Below are positions 39,318 through 46,537 of a DNA stretch of 64,000 nucleotides, one piece after another (the stretch's first letter is position 1; every line of letters begins with the position of its first letter). Below the pieces are notes generated by a model, which searched no databases, was not told where the DNA came from, and saw only the letters and a list, made by a program, of their open reading frames with translations. The stretch comes from Saccharopolyspora aridisoli (GTDB lineage Bacteria > Actinomycetota > Actinomycetes > Mycobacteriales > Pseudonocardiaceae), in the NCBI RefSeq assembly GCF_004348445.1, contig NZ_SMKV01000014.1:62001-126000 (forward strand), written 5' to 3'. A program made the translations under genes and the position numbers.

Positions 39318-40352
39318 GTGCCGACGACGTCCACAGTGGTCGATCGGGCGGTGGGCTGCCTGCTCGGCGGCGCCCTCGGCGACTCGCTCGGCACCCTGGT
39401 GGAGTACGCCCCGTTGGAGGACATCCGCGCCGAGTTCGGCCCCGACGGGCTCACCGAACCCGCACCCCAAGCGCTGCTCGGCGACGCCACGCAGATGGCG
39501 CTGTTCGCCGGTGAGGGCTACCTGCACGCGTGGACCACAGGCAACAGCGGAGGGCCGTGGCGACCGGTCGAATCCACCGCCGCAGCGCTGCGACGCTGGC
39601 TGCTGACGCAGCAGGAGGACAAACCCGTCCCCGGAGCCACCGGACTGCTCGCCGAACCCGAGCTCTACGTCAGCCGCGCACCCGGCCTGACCAGCCTGCG
39701 CGCGCTCCAAGAGACCGAACTGGGCACGCCGGACCGGCCGCGCAACACCTCCAGGGGCTGCGGCGGCCTGGACCGCAGCACCCCGATCGGCTTCTCCCCC
39801 ACGCCCGAGATGGCCTACCAGTTGGCCTGCCAGAGCGCGGCCCTGACGCACGGCGGCGTCGGCGGCTGGGCTTCGGCGGGAGCGCTCGCGCTGATCGTGC
39901 ACCTGGTCGCGGTGCAGCAGCGCCGGTTGCCCGCAGCGGTAGACCAGGCCGCGGGTCGGGTGCTGCGGGAGGACTACGAGACCGCCAACGCCCTCGCCGA
40001 AGCCGCCACCCTGGCCCGGCTCGGCGCCAGCGTCGGACACATCGAACGCCTCGGCCAGGGCTGGGTGGGCCCGGAGGCGCTGGCCATCGGCGTCTACTGC
40101 GCGCTGGCCCTGCCCAAGCCCCAGCAGTTCACCGACGCCATCCGGTTGGCGGTCAACCACTCCGGCCACAGCGATTCCACGGCGGCGGTCACCGGCAGCA
40201 TCCTCGGCGCCCGCCACGGCACGGCCGTCCTGCCCCGCCCGTGGCTGGCCCGGCTGGAACTGGCCGACGTCATCGAACGCATCGGCCACGACCTCGGCGC
40301 CTCCTGCTCAGGAGAGCACTTCAACGAACGCCGCTACCTCGGCCTCGCCTGA
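39318..40352 (+). CDS. ADP-ribosylglycohydrolase family protein with altered metal ligands
   Basis: The 344-residue all-helical protein is of the ARH/DraG family. It keeps the opening RAVGCLLGGALGDSLGTLVEY. The usual DDTQM motif reads GDATQMALFAGEG, losing the second Asp. The C-terminal motif, normally NHSGDSDSTGA in this subgroup, reads NHSGHSDSTAAVTG, with His for a ligand Asp. At least two Mg-binding positions are changed, so it may bind rather than cleave ADP-ribose. The start GTG39318 has GAAGGAG 9 nt upstream; GTG39288 is in frame but lacks one. It is divergent from the SARP gene and shares a 273-bp promoter region. Confidence 0.85.
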   Translation: MPTTSTVVDRAVGCLLGGALGDSLGTLVEYAPLEDIRAEFGPDGLTEPAPQALLGDATQMALFAGEGYLHAWTTGNSGGPWRPVESTAAALRRWLLTQQEDKPVPGATGLLAEPELYVSRAPGLTSLRALQETELGTPDRPRNTSRGCGGLDRSTPIGFSPTPEMAYQLACQSAALTHGGVGGWASAGALALIVHLVAVQQRRLPAAVDQAAGRVLREDYETANALAEAATLARLGASVGHIERLGQGWVGPEALAIGVYCALALPKPQQFTDAIRLAVNHSGHSDSTAAVTGSILGARHGTAVLPRPWLARLELADVIERIGHDLGASCSGEHFNERRYLGLA

Positions 40353-40357
40353 CCCGT

Positions 40358-40837
40358 TCACTCCTCCCGTCGTGCCGGCAGGCTTGGCTGGAGCGTGGAG
40401 AGGGCTGTGCCGAGGTAGGCGATGTTGAAGGCGATGTGCAGCGCGACGAGGGCTCTGGCCGACTGGGTCACGGCGTGGATGTCGCCGAAACCGACCGTGC
40501 CCGTGATCGTCAACGAGAAGTACAGGGCATCGGTCTTGGTGCTCAGCCCCGCCAAGGCGTCCGGGGCGTGGACGGCCATGGCGTGGTAGACCGCCGCGAA
40601 GAACAGCACCGCCAGGTAGAAAGCCGCCACCACCCAGGCGATCGAAGTGCGCCCGGAGCGGTACCCGCGGACCTGGAAGTAGACCAGCACCGCGATTACG
40701 ATCAGGCCGACCGCGAAGGCGGCCACCGCCCAGACCGTGCCTCCCAGGCCGTGCTCGCCGACCGGCAGCAGGTAGTAGCCGGTGGTGCACAGCGCCACCG
40801 CGAAGGCGGTGCTGGCGGAGGTGTACGTCCTTGGCAC
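40358..40837 (-). CDS. Small potassium channel-family protein
   Basis: The 159-residue protein has four hydrophobic segments. The last two form a pore module with selectivity filter TVGFGD (114-119) preceded by DALYFSLTITG, and an inner helix ARALVALHIAFNIAYLGTAL. The first two helices (about 10-55) are additional. The cytosolic tail is only about 12 residues, with no RCK or cNMP domain, so gating is not evident. Its stop is 5 nt from the stop of the convergent ADP-ribosylglycohydrolase-like gene. The start is GTG40837 with weak support. A role in osmotic or pH adaptation would fit the neighbourhood but is inferred. Confidence 0.85.
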   Translation of the reverse strand: MPRTYTSASTAFAVALCTTGYYLLPVGEHGLGGTVWAVAAFAVGLIVIAVLVYFQVRGYRSGRTSIAWVVAAFYLAVLFFAAVYHAMAVHAPDALAGLSTKTDALYFSLTITGTVGFGDIHAVTQSARALVALHIAFNIAYLGTALSTLQPSLPARREE

Positions 40838-40874
40838 GGCCGTCAGCGTCGGTCAACGTCGGCGGCCGCGCCAG

Positions 40875-41753
40875 TCAAGCCGGAGCGGGCGCTCGGGATG
40901 CCCGGGCGAGTCGGCGGGTGCCGATGGCCCGGCAGACGAGGTAGATCACGAACGAGATGATCGTGACGAAGGCGCTCACCGGGGCTCCGGGAGCCAGCGA
41001 GAGCAGGATGCCGCCCAGCACCGCGACCTCCGCGAACACCACGGCCAGGACCGTCGCCCGCACCGGGCTCGCGGTCACCCGCGCGGCAGCCGCGCCGGGC
41101 GTGACCATCAGGGCCAGGACCAGCAGAGCGCCGACGGTGTAGACGCCCAGCGCCGTCGCGACGCCGACCAGGACCGCGAACAGCGGGGTCAGCACGCGGG
41201 TCGGCACACCGCGCGCGGTCGCCACGTCCGGGTCGACGCTGGCGAACAGCAGCGGCCGGTAGACGAAGGCCAGCACCAGCAGCACGACGATCGCGGAGCC
41301 GCTGAGCAGCAGCACGTCGGAGGAGTCCACCCCGACGATCTGCCCGACCAGCAGGCTGAACTTGTTCGCCGCGCGCTCCGGGTTCAGCCACAGCAGGAAC
41401 ACGCCCACGCCGAGCCCGAACGACAGGATCGCGCCGATCACCGAATCGCGTTCGCTGTGCTTCTGCCCCAGCAGACCGAGCAGCAGCGCGGCCACCACGG
41501 CGCCCGCCAGCGCGCCGACACCGACGCTCGCGCCCACCAGCAGCGCGGCGGCCGCGCCGGTGAAGGCCAGCTCGGCGGTGCCGTGCACGGCGAAGGACAT
41601 CTTGCGGGCGACCACCAGCGGCGCCAGGCATCCCGACACCAGGCCGAGCGCGGCGGCGGCCAGCAGCGCCTGCTGCACGAACGGGTAGCCGAGCAGGTCG
41701 ATCATGGTGTCGAAGTCGAACACCTTGCTCAGCGACTCCACTACGTCGTTCAC
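40875..41753 (-). CDS. znuB: Zinc/manganese ABC transporter permease
   Basis: The 292-residue ABC-3 family permease has about eight transmembrane helices. Motifs are PLVVARKMSFAVHGTAELAF, GLLGQKHSERDSVIGAILS, the FASVDPDVATARGVP cytosolic loop that contacts the ATPase, and VGALLVLALMVTPGAAA. It is last in the operon; GTG41753 overlaps the ATPase stop by 4 nt (GTGA). Metal specificity is assigned from the His-rich binding protein two genes upstream. Confidence 0.92.
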   Translation of the reverse strand: MNDVVESLSKVFDFDTMIDLLGYPFVQQALLAAAALGLVSGCLAPLVVARKMSFAVHGTAELAFTGAAAALLVGASVGVGALAGAVVAALLLGLLGQKHSERDSVIGAILSFGLGVGVFLLWLNPERAANKFSLLVGQIVGVDSSDVLLLSGSAIVVLLVLAFVYRPLLFASVDPDVATARGVPTRVLTPLFAVLVGVATALGVYTVGALLVLALMVTPGAAAARVTASPVRATVLAVVFAEVAVLGGILLSLAPGAPVSAFVTIISFVIYLVCRAIGTRRLARASRAPAPA

Positions 41754-42610
41754 GCTTCTTCCGCCCCCACCACGTGGTGATCGTCGTTCTCGGCTCCGGC
41801 CACGACCAGCCGCCCGCCGACGTGCGCGACCTCGATGTCGGTGCGGTAGAGCTCCGAGAGCGTTCCGGAGTTCATCACCTCGTCCGGAGCGCCGATCCGG
41901 AACCGGCCGTCGACCAGGTACAGCACCCGGTCCACCAGCGGCAGCACCGGGTTGATCTCGTGCGTCACGAACAGCACGCCCGCGTTCGTGCGGCGAGCCT
42001 GCTCGGAGATCAGCCGCGAGACCTTGCGCTGGTGCGAGAGGTCCAGCGACAGCAGCGGTTCGTCGCACAGCAGCACCGACGGGTTGCTGACCAGCGCCTG
42101 CGCCACCCGCAGCCGCTGCTGCTCACCGCCGGAGAGCAGGCCGACCGGCATCTTCGCGTACTCGGTGGCCTCGACCGCGCGCAGCGCGTCGGCGACCCGG
42201 CGCTTGCGCTCGCGGCGACCGCCGAAGCCCAGGCCCCAGTGGTGCCCGTCGAGACCGAGGCCGACGAGGTCGCTGCCGCGCACGGTCACGTTGGCTTCCA
42301 GCGCGCGTTGCTGCGGGACGTATCCGATCCGGTCGCTACCGCGCCGGGCCGGTTCCCCACCGATGTGGACGGTCCCGGAGTTGAGCTCCTGCAGGCCGAG
42401 CAGCACGCGCAGCAGGCTGGTCTTGCCGGACCCGTTCGGACCGAGCACGGCCACGAACTCGCCCGGTGCGACGTCCAGGTCCAGGCCGGACCACAGGGTC
42501 CGCTCGCCGTAGGCCAGCGTCGCGCCGCGCAGCGAGACGGCCGGAGGCCCGGCGGCGGCCTCAGCCGTCACCGGGTCCGTCGTGGTTTCCGCGATTCGTT
42601 CTGAGGTCAT
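41750..42610 (-). CDS. znuC: Zinc/manganese ABC transporter ATP-binding protein
   Basis: The 286-residue ABC ATPase has Walker A GPNGSGKTS, Q-loop YVPQQRA, signature LSGGEQQRLRVAQAL, Walker B VLLCDEPLLSLD and switch His in FVTHEINP. The Q-loop and signature are those of the Mn/Zn subgroup. It is translationally coupled on both sides, with ATGA overlap with znuA and GTGA overlap with znuB. An N-terminal extension of about 25 residues (Thr/Ala/Pro) precedes the domain. Confidence 0.93.
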   Translation of the reverse strand: MTSERIAETTTDPVTAEAAAGPPAVSLRGATLAYGERTLWSGLDLDVAPGEFVAVLGPNGSGKTSLLRVLLGLQELNSGTVHIGGEPARRGSDRIGYVPQQRALEANVTVRGSDLVGLGLDGHHWGLGFGGRRERKRRVADALRAVEATEYAKMPVGLLSGGEQQRLRVAQALVSNPSVLLCDEPLLSLDLSHQRKVSRLISEQARRTNAGVLFVTHEINPVLPLVDRVLYLVDGRFRIGAPDEVMNSGTLSELYRTDIEVAHVGGRLVVAGAENDDHHVVGAEEA

Positions 42611-43728
42611 CGGTTGAGCGCACCTTGCAGGGCGGTGATCTGCGCGTCCATCCACTGCACGTAGCTCTGGCCCTCCGGCAGCGTCTCGGTCATCTCGACG
42701 ACCGGGATGCGCTGCGAGTCGGCGGCGGCGCGCACGTTGCGGGTGACCGGCGATTCGGTCTGCGGGTTGTAGATCAAGGCAACGGCCTGGCGGGAGTTGA
42801 TCGCTTTCTGGATGTCGGCGACGGCGGCGGCCGACGGGTCGGTCTCGGCTTCGATGGCGTTGACGAACGAAGGCGGGGTCACGTCGTCGAGCTTGGCGGC
42901 CTCGACCACGTAGTGCGCGACCGGCTCGGTGACGATCACCGGCTTGCCCTGGTGAGCTGCGGCGATCTCGCCGACGCGGCTCTCCAGACCGGCGACCTGC
43001 TGCTCGAACGCCGCGGCGTTGGCCTCGAACTGCTGGGCCTTGGCGGGTTGCACCTTGCCGAGCTCGGCGGCGACCTCGTCGGCGACCTCGTGCACGACGT
43101 GCAGGTCATACCAGACGTGCTCGTTGACGGAGTGGTCGTGCCCGGCGTGCTCGCCGGCGTGCGGCTCACCCTGCGGCGGCGCGGGCTGCTCGCCCTGCGG
43201 CGGCGCGGGCTGCTCATCCGCGTGCTCATCGGCGTGCTGTTCACCTGCCTGGGGCTCACCGGCGTGCGGCTCGCCCGCAGGCTGCTCGCCGGCGTGCGGC
43301 TCGCCCGCGTGCTCGCCCTGCGGCGGCGCGGGCTGCTCGCCCTGCGGCGGCGCGGGCTGCTCGTGCTCGGAATCGACCGCCTGCACCGTCGGCTTGGGGT
43401 TGTCGCCCAGCACCTGGGTCATGAACTCGTCGTAGCCGCCGCCGTTGAGCACCACCAGGTTCGCGTCGCTGATCTTCGCCGCGTCCTGCGGGCTGCTCTC
43501 GTAGGAGTGCGGGTCGGCTCCGGCGTCGTTGATGATCGACTCGACCTCCACGGCATCTCCGCCGACGGCCTGCGCGACGCTGCCCCACACGCTCGTCGAG
43601 GCGACCACCTTGATCTTGTCGTCGGGCCCGGGGGCTGCGGTCTCACCGGAGGAGCAAGCGGTCAGCGCGATGGCGCCGGCGGTCAGTCCGGCTAAAGCGG
43701 TCACAGCGGTGTGGCTGCGGACGGTCAT
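42607..43728 (-). CDS. znuA: Zinc-binding lipoprotein ZnuA with expanded His/Pro-rich loop
   Basis: The 373-residue cluster A-I binding protein has a lipobox LTACSSGE giving an N-terminal lipid-Cys near residue 25. Metal ligands of the fold are in DPHSYESSP, HVWYDLHV, and VIVTEPVAHYVVEA. Between about 125 and 205 lies a low-complexity insert built from units such as EQPAPPQGEQPAPPQG and HAGEPHAGE, with about 15 His. A His-rich loop is a zinc trait, but this one is long and repetitive. The promoter carries a palindrome in its spacer, so metal-responsive repression is likely. Confidence 0.93.
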   Translation of the reverse strand: MTVRSHTAVTALAGLTAGAIALTACSSGETAAPGPDDKIKVVASTSVWGSVAQAVGGDAVEVESIINDAGADPHSYESSPQDAAKISDANLVVLNGGGYDEFMTQVLGDNPKPTVQAVDSEHEQPAPPQGEQPAPPQGEHAGEPHAGEQPAGEPHAGEPQAGEQHADEHADEQPAPPQGEQPAPPQGEPHAGEHAGHDHSVNEHVWYDLHVVHEVADEVAAELGKVQPAKAQQFEANAAAFEQQVAGLESRVGEIAAAHQGKPVIVTEPVAHYVVEAAKLDDVTPPSFVNAIEAETDPSAAAVADIQKAINSRQAVALIYNPQTESPVTRNVRAAADSQRIPVVEMTETLPEGQSYVQWMDAQITALQGALNR

Positions 43729-43774
43729 GAGTGCACTCCCGGGTGATCAGGTGGACGCTTTCGAGCGACTCCAG

Positions 43775-43803
43775 ATGCGAACGGTAACGGGAACCGTTGT
43801 CAA
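43775..43803 (-). promoter_or_regulatory. znuA promoter with palindromic operator candidate
   Basis: On the minus strand there is TTGACA (43798-43803), a 17-nt spacer and TCGCAT (43775-43780). The spacer holds the palindrome AACGG-GAA-CCGTT (43786-43798, plus strand) and a neighbouring AACGGT copy. Position suits a Zur-type repressor. The sequence is not a textbook Zur box, so identity is inference. The 5' UTR would be about 40 nt. Confidence 0.6.
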
Positions 43804-43882
43804 CTACAGTTTAAGCACCCTTGGACCGAACGCTCCAGCACCAGGCGTACTCCCCGAACGCGACATCGACCACACGCAGCAA

Positions 43883-43917
43883 GAACGCCTCCGCCCGGGA
43901 ACCAGGCGGAGGCGTTC
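43883..43917 (-). terminator. Hairpin downstream of msiK
   Basis: Arms GAACGCCTCCGCC and GGCGGAGGCGTTC form a perfect 13-bp stem with a 9-nt loop, about 175 nt past the msiK stop and before the znuA promoter. I see no gene in 43729-44091. Confidence 0.75.
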
Positions 43918-44091
43918 GCGAGATCACCTGCCCCGCAGGAGGCAGCGGCGATCGGAACTGCTCTCAAGATCTCGCGCGAGCGGCGCGGCGCGAGGCGTGG
44001 AACCACCCTCGCAGCCGTCACCGCTGCGCTTTTCCGTTCGGGTTCCGCCGCCCGACCGCCGAGCAGCGGGACCACCAGCAGCCGTCCGAGA

Positions 44092-45186
44092 TCAGGCGGC
44101 CAGGCGGTCACCCGTCTCGGGGTGGAACAGGTGCACCTCGCCCGCGTCGCGCAGGGCGACCTTGACCTGCTGCCCCAGGGCCGGAGGCGTGCGGCCGTCG
44201 GCGCGGACCACGAAGCGCTCCGAGGAGCCGCCGACCGAGATCGAGCCGTGGATCAGCGCGTCCGCGCCCAGTTCCTCGACGAGCTCGACGGTCATGTCCA
44301 GACCGTCGGCGTCGCTGGAGGCCAGCTCCAATGCCTCCGGGCGAACGCCGAAGGTGACCTCCTCGAGATCGCCGGCAGCGGCCATCGCCTCGCGGGACAG
44401 GGGGACCGTGGTGCCGTCCAGCACCGCGCCCTCGCTGGTCAGCGGGACCGTCTTGAGGTTCATCGCCGGCGAGCCGATGAAGCCCGCGACGAACGCGTTG
44501 GCCGGGTTCTCGTAGAGCTCGCGCGGGGTCGCCACCTGCTGCAGCAAACCGTCCTTGAGCACTGCCACGCGGTGGCCCATCGTCATCGCCTCGACCTGGT
44601 CGTGGGTGACGTAGATGGTCGTGGTCCCCAGCCGCTTCTGCAGCGCGGCGATGTTGGCCCGGGTCTCCACGCGCAGCTTCGCGTCCAGGTTGGACAGCGG
44701 CTCGTCCATCAGGAAGACGCTGGGCTCGCGGACGATCGCGCGTCCCATCGCGACCCGCTGGCGCTGACCGCCGGAGAGCGCCTTGGGCTTGCGGTCCAGG
44801 TACTTCTCGAGGTCCAGCATCCGCGCGGCCTCGGTCACCTTCTCGTTGATGACCGCCTTGGGCGCCTTGCGGAGCTTGAGCGCGAAGCCCATGTTCTCGG
44901 CGACCGTCATGTGCGGGTAGAGCGCGTAGGACTGGAACACCATCGCGATGTCCCGAGCCTTGGGCGGAGTGTTGGTGACATCGTTGCCACCGATGGAAAT
45001 ACCACCCTCGTCGATGTCCTCGAGTCCGGCCAGCATGCGCAGCGCGGTGGACTTTCCGGAGCCGGAGGGCCCCACCAGAACGAGGAACTCGCCGTCGGCG
45101 ACGTCCAGTTCCAGCTGGTCAACCGCCTTGACCGGCGGGCTGCCGGGATATACGCGAGAGGCGTTGACGTACGCGACCTCAGCCAT
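44092..45186 (-). CDS. msiK: MsiK/UgpC-type sugar ABC transporter ATPase
   Basis: The 364-residue ATPase has a MalK-type nucleotide-binding domain (about 1-240) and a C-terminal TOBE/OB regulatory domain. Motifs are GPSGSGKSTALRMLAGLED, Q-loop VFQSYALYPHMTV, signature LSGGQRQRVAMGRAIVR, Walker B VFLMDEPLSNLDAKLR and THDQVEAMTM. No permease or binding protein is nearby, which matches the orphan MsiK that energises several sugar importers in actinomycetes, including GlcNAc/chitobiose uptake. The start is ATG45186 with AAGGGTG 6 nt upstream. It is divergent from a LacI regulator across 187 bp. Confidence 0.9.
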   Translation of the reverse strand: MAEVAYVNASRVYPGSPPVKAVDQLELDVADGEFLVLVGPSGSGKSTALRMLAGLEDIDEGGISIGGNDVTNTPPKARDIAMVFQSYALYPHMTVAENMGFALKLRKAPKAVINEKVTEAARMLDLEKYLDRKPKALSGGQRQRVAMGRAIVREPSVFLMDEPLSNLDAKLRVETRANIAALQKRLGTTTIYVTHDQVEAMTMGHRVAVLKDGLLQQVATPRELYENPANAFVAGFIGSPAMNLKTVPLTSEGAVLDGTTVPLSREAMAAAGDLEEVTFGVRPEALELASSDADGLDMTVELVEELGADALIHGSISVGGSSERFVVRADGRTPPALGQQVKVALRDAGEVHLFHPETGDRLAA

Positions 45187-45354
45187 TTGTGACACCCTTC
45201 ACTACAATCGGTCCCCGAGAAAGTAGCGTCGTTTTGTCCGAACGTCACCCCACCGACTGAACCAATTCCGGAGCGTGATCACTCCGCGTCGCTCCGTGTT
45301 CACCATTCGAACATCAGTGGGACGTAGGTCATGCTCGCTTCACGCTCGGGTTCT

Positions 45355-45369
45355 GAACCGTTACGGTTC
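45355..45369 (+). promoter_or_regulatory. Palindromic operator next to the lacI-family start codon
   Basis: GAACCGTTACGGTTC is a perfect 15-bp palindrome centred on T45362, ending 4 nt before ATG45374. Position and form suit an autoregulatory site for the LacI-family protein encoded there, possibly also controlling msiK from 170 bp away. Confidence 0.65.
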
Positions 45370-45373
45370 CTCC

Positions 45374-46474
45374 ATGGCGCGGTCAACGAATGCCCGGCGG
45401 CCTGCGACCCTCGCGTCGCTCGCTGCGGAACTCGGGGTTTCCCGGACGACGGTGTCGAACGCCTACAACCGTCCGGATCAGCTGTCCCCTGAGCTGCGCA
45501 AGCGCGTCCTGGAGACGGCGCGGCGGCTCGGCTACCCCGGACCGGACCCTGTCGCGCGCTCGCTGCGCACCCGCAAGGCGGGTGCCGTCGGCCTGCTCCT
45601 CACCGAGAACCTCTCCTACGCCTTCCGCGACCCCGGCGCCGTCGGATTCCTGGAAGGACTCGCGCTCGCTTGCGAGGACGCCGGACAGGGCCTCACCCTC
45701 ATACCGGCCAGCCCGGAGCGCGAGGACGTCGCGGCGGTGCACCGCGCCGGTGTCGACGGCTTCGTCGTCTACTCCGTTCCCGAGGACGACCCGCACCTGG
45801 CCGCCGTGCTGGAACGCCCCGTGCCCGTGGTGGTCTGCGACCAGCCGCGCCTGGACAACCTGGACTGGGTCGGGCCGGACGACCGCAAGGCCATCAAGGC
45901 AGTCGCAGATCACCTGATCGGTCTCGGGCACCGGCGCATCGGCGTGCTGTGCATGCGCCTGGCGCGCGGCCGCAACGACGGCCCGGCCACCGTGCAGCGG
46001 CAGGCCAACGCCAGCTTCCACGTGCAGAAGGCTCGGTTGACCGCGCTCGCCGAGGAGTTCAGCGAGGCCGGCGTGGACTGGACGACGGTGCCCGTGGTGG
46101 AGCGCTTCGACCACACCCTCGACTCGGGCGCCTCCGCCGCCGCTCAGGCGCTGGAGATCGACCCGGAGATCACCGCGCTGGTGTGCACCTCGGACATCCT
46201 GGCGCTCGGCGCGCTGCGCGAGGCCGGTAACCGCGGCCTGCGCGTGCCGGAAGACCTGACCATCACCGGTTTCGACGGCATCCCGGACGCCGAGCGCGCC
46301 GGGCTCACCACGGTCCGCCAGCCCTGGCTTGAGAAGGGCCGCGCGGCGGGTCGCCTCCTGCTGGAGACCAGCGAACCGAGCCGTCCCCGTCACATCCAGC
46401 TCGAAACGCAGCTGATCACCGGATCGACGTCGGGTCCGCCCCGCTCCGGCGAGGAGTTCTGGTTCGGCCCCTGA
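45374..46474 (+). CDS. LacI-family transcriptional regulator
   Basis: The 366-residue protein has an N-terminal LacI helix-turn-helix (TLASLAAELGVSRTTVSNAYN, about 11-31) with hinge helix region DPVARSLRTR, then a periplasmic-binding-protein-like sensor domain. Sensor motifs include GAVGLLLTENLSYAFRDP, DGFVVYSVPEDDP, VADHLIGLGHRRIGVL, ALVCTSDILALGAL and ITGFDGIPDAERAGLTTVRQP. The effector is unknown. The Phe/Arg environment in the pocket does not let me name a sugar. A perfect palindrome sits immediately upstream, and there is no Shine-Dalgarno. Confidence 0.93.
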   Translation: MARSTNARRPATLASLAAELGVSRTTVSNAYNRPDQLSPELRKRVLETARRLGYPGPDPVARSLRTRKAGAVGLLLTENLSYAFRDPGAVGFLEGLALACEDAGQGLTLIPASPEREDVAAVHRAGVDGFVVYSVPEDDPHLAAVLERPVPVVVCDQPRLDNLDWVGPDDRKAIKAVADHLIGLGHRRIGVLCMRLARGRNDGPATVQRQANASFHVQKARLTALAEEFSEAGVDWTTVPVVERFDHTLDSGASAAAQALEIDPEITALVCTSDILALGALREAGNRGLRVPEDLTITGFDGIPDAERAGLTTVRQPWLEKGRAAGRLLLETSEPSRPRHIQLETQLITGSTSGPPRSGEEFWFGP

Positions 46475-46492
46475 TTCCCGCAGCCGCGGAGG

Positions 46493-46523
46493 GATCGCCG
46501 TTCACCTCAGGTGGGCGGCGATC
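46493..46523. terminator. Bidirectional hairpin between the lacI-family gene and the spermidine synthase gene
   Basis: Outer arms GATCGCCG and CGGCGATC plus inner CACCT and AGGTG form one hairpin. It is 18 nt past the lacI stop and 14 nt past the stop of the convergent operon. Confidence 0.75.
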
Positions 46524-46537
46524 GTTCACGTCCGGAG

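Noticed and set aside
43800..44111. 103-codon minus-strand ORF between msiK and znuA
   Set aside because: It starts inside msiK's end, crosses the msiK terminator hairpin and the znuA promoter, and gives an Arg/Ala-rich product without a family.
43786..45369. The znuA spacer palindrome and the LacI-family palindrome as one shared operator
   Set aside because: They share CCGTTAC and a near match over 12 positions, but symmetry and centre differ. With this base composition such a match can occur by chance.
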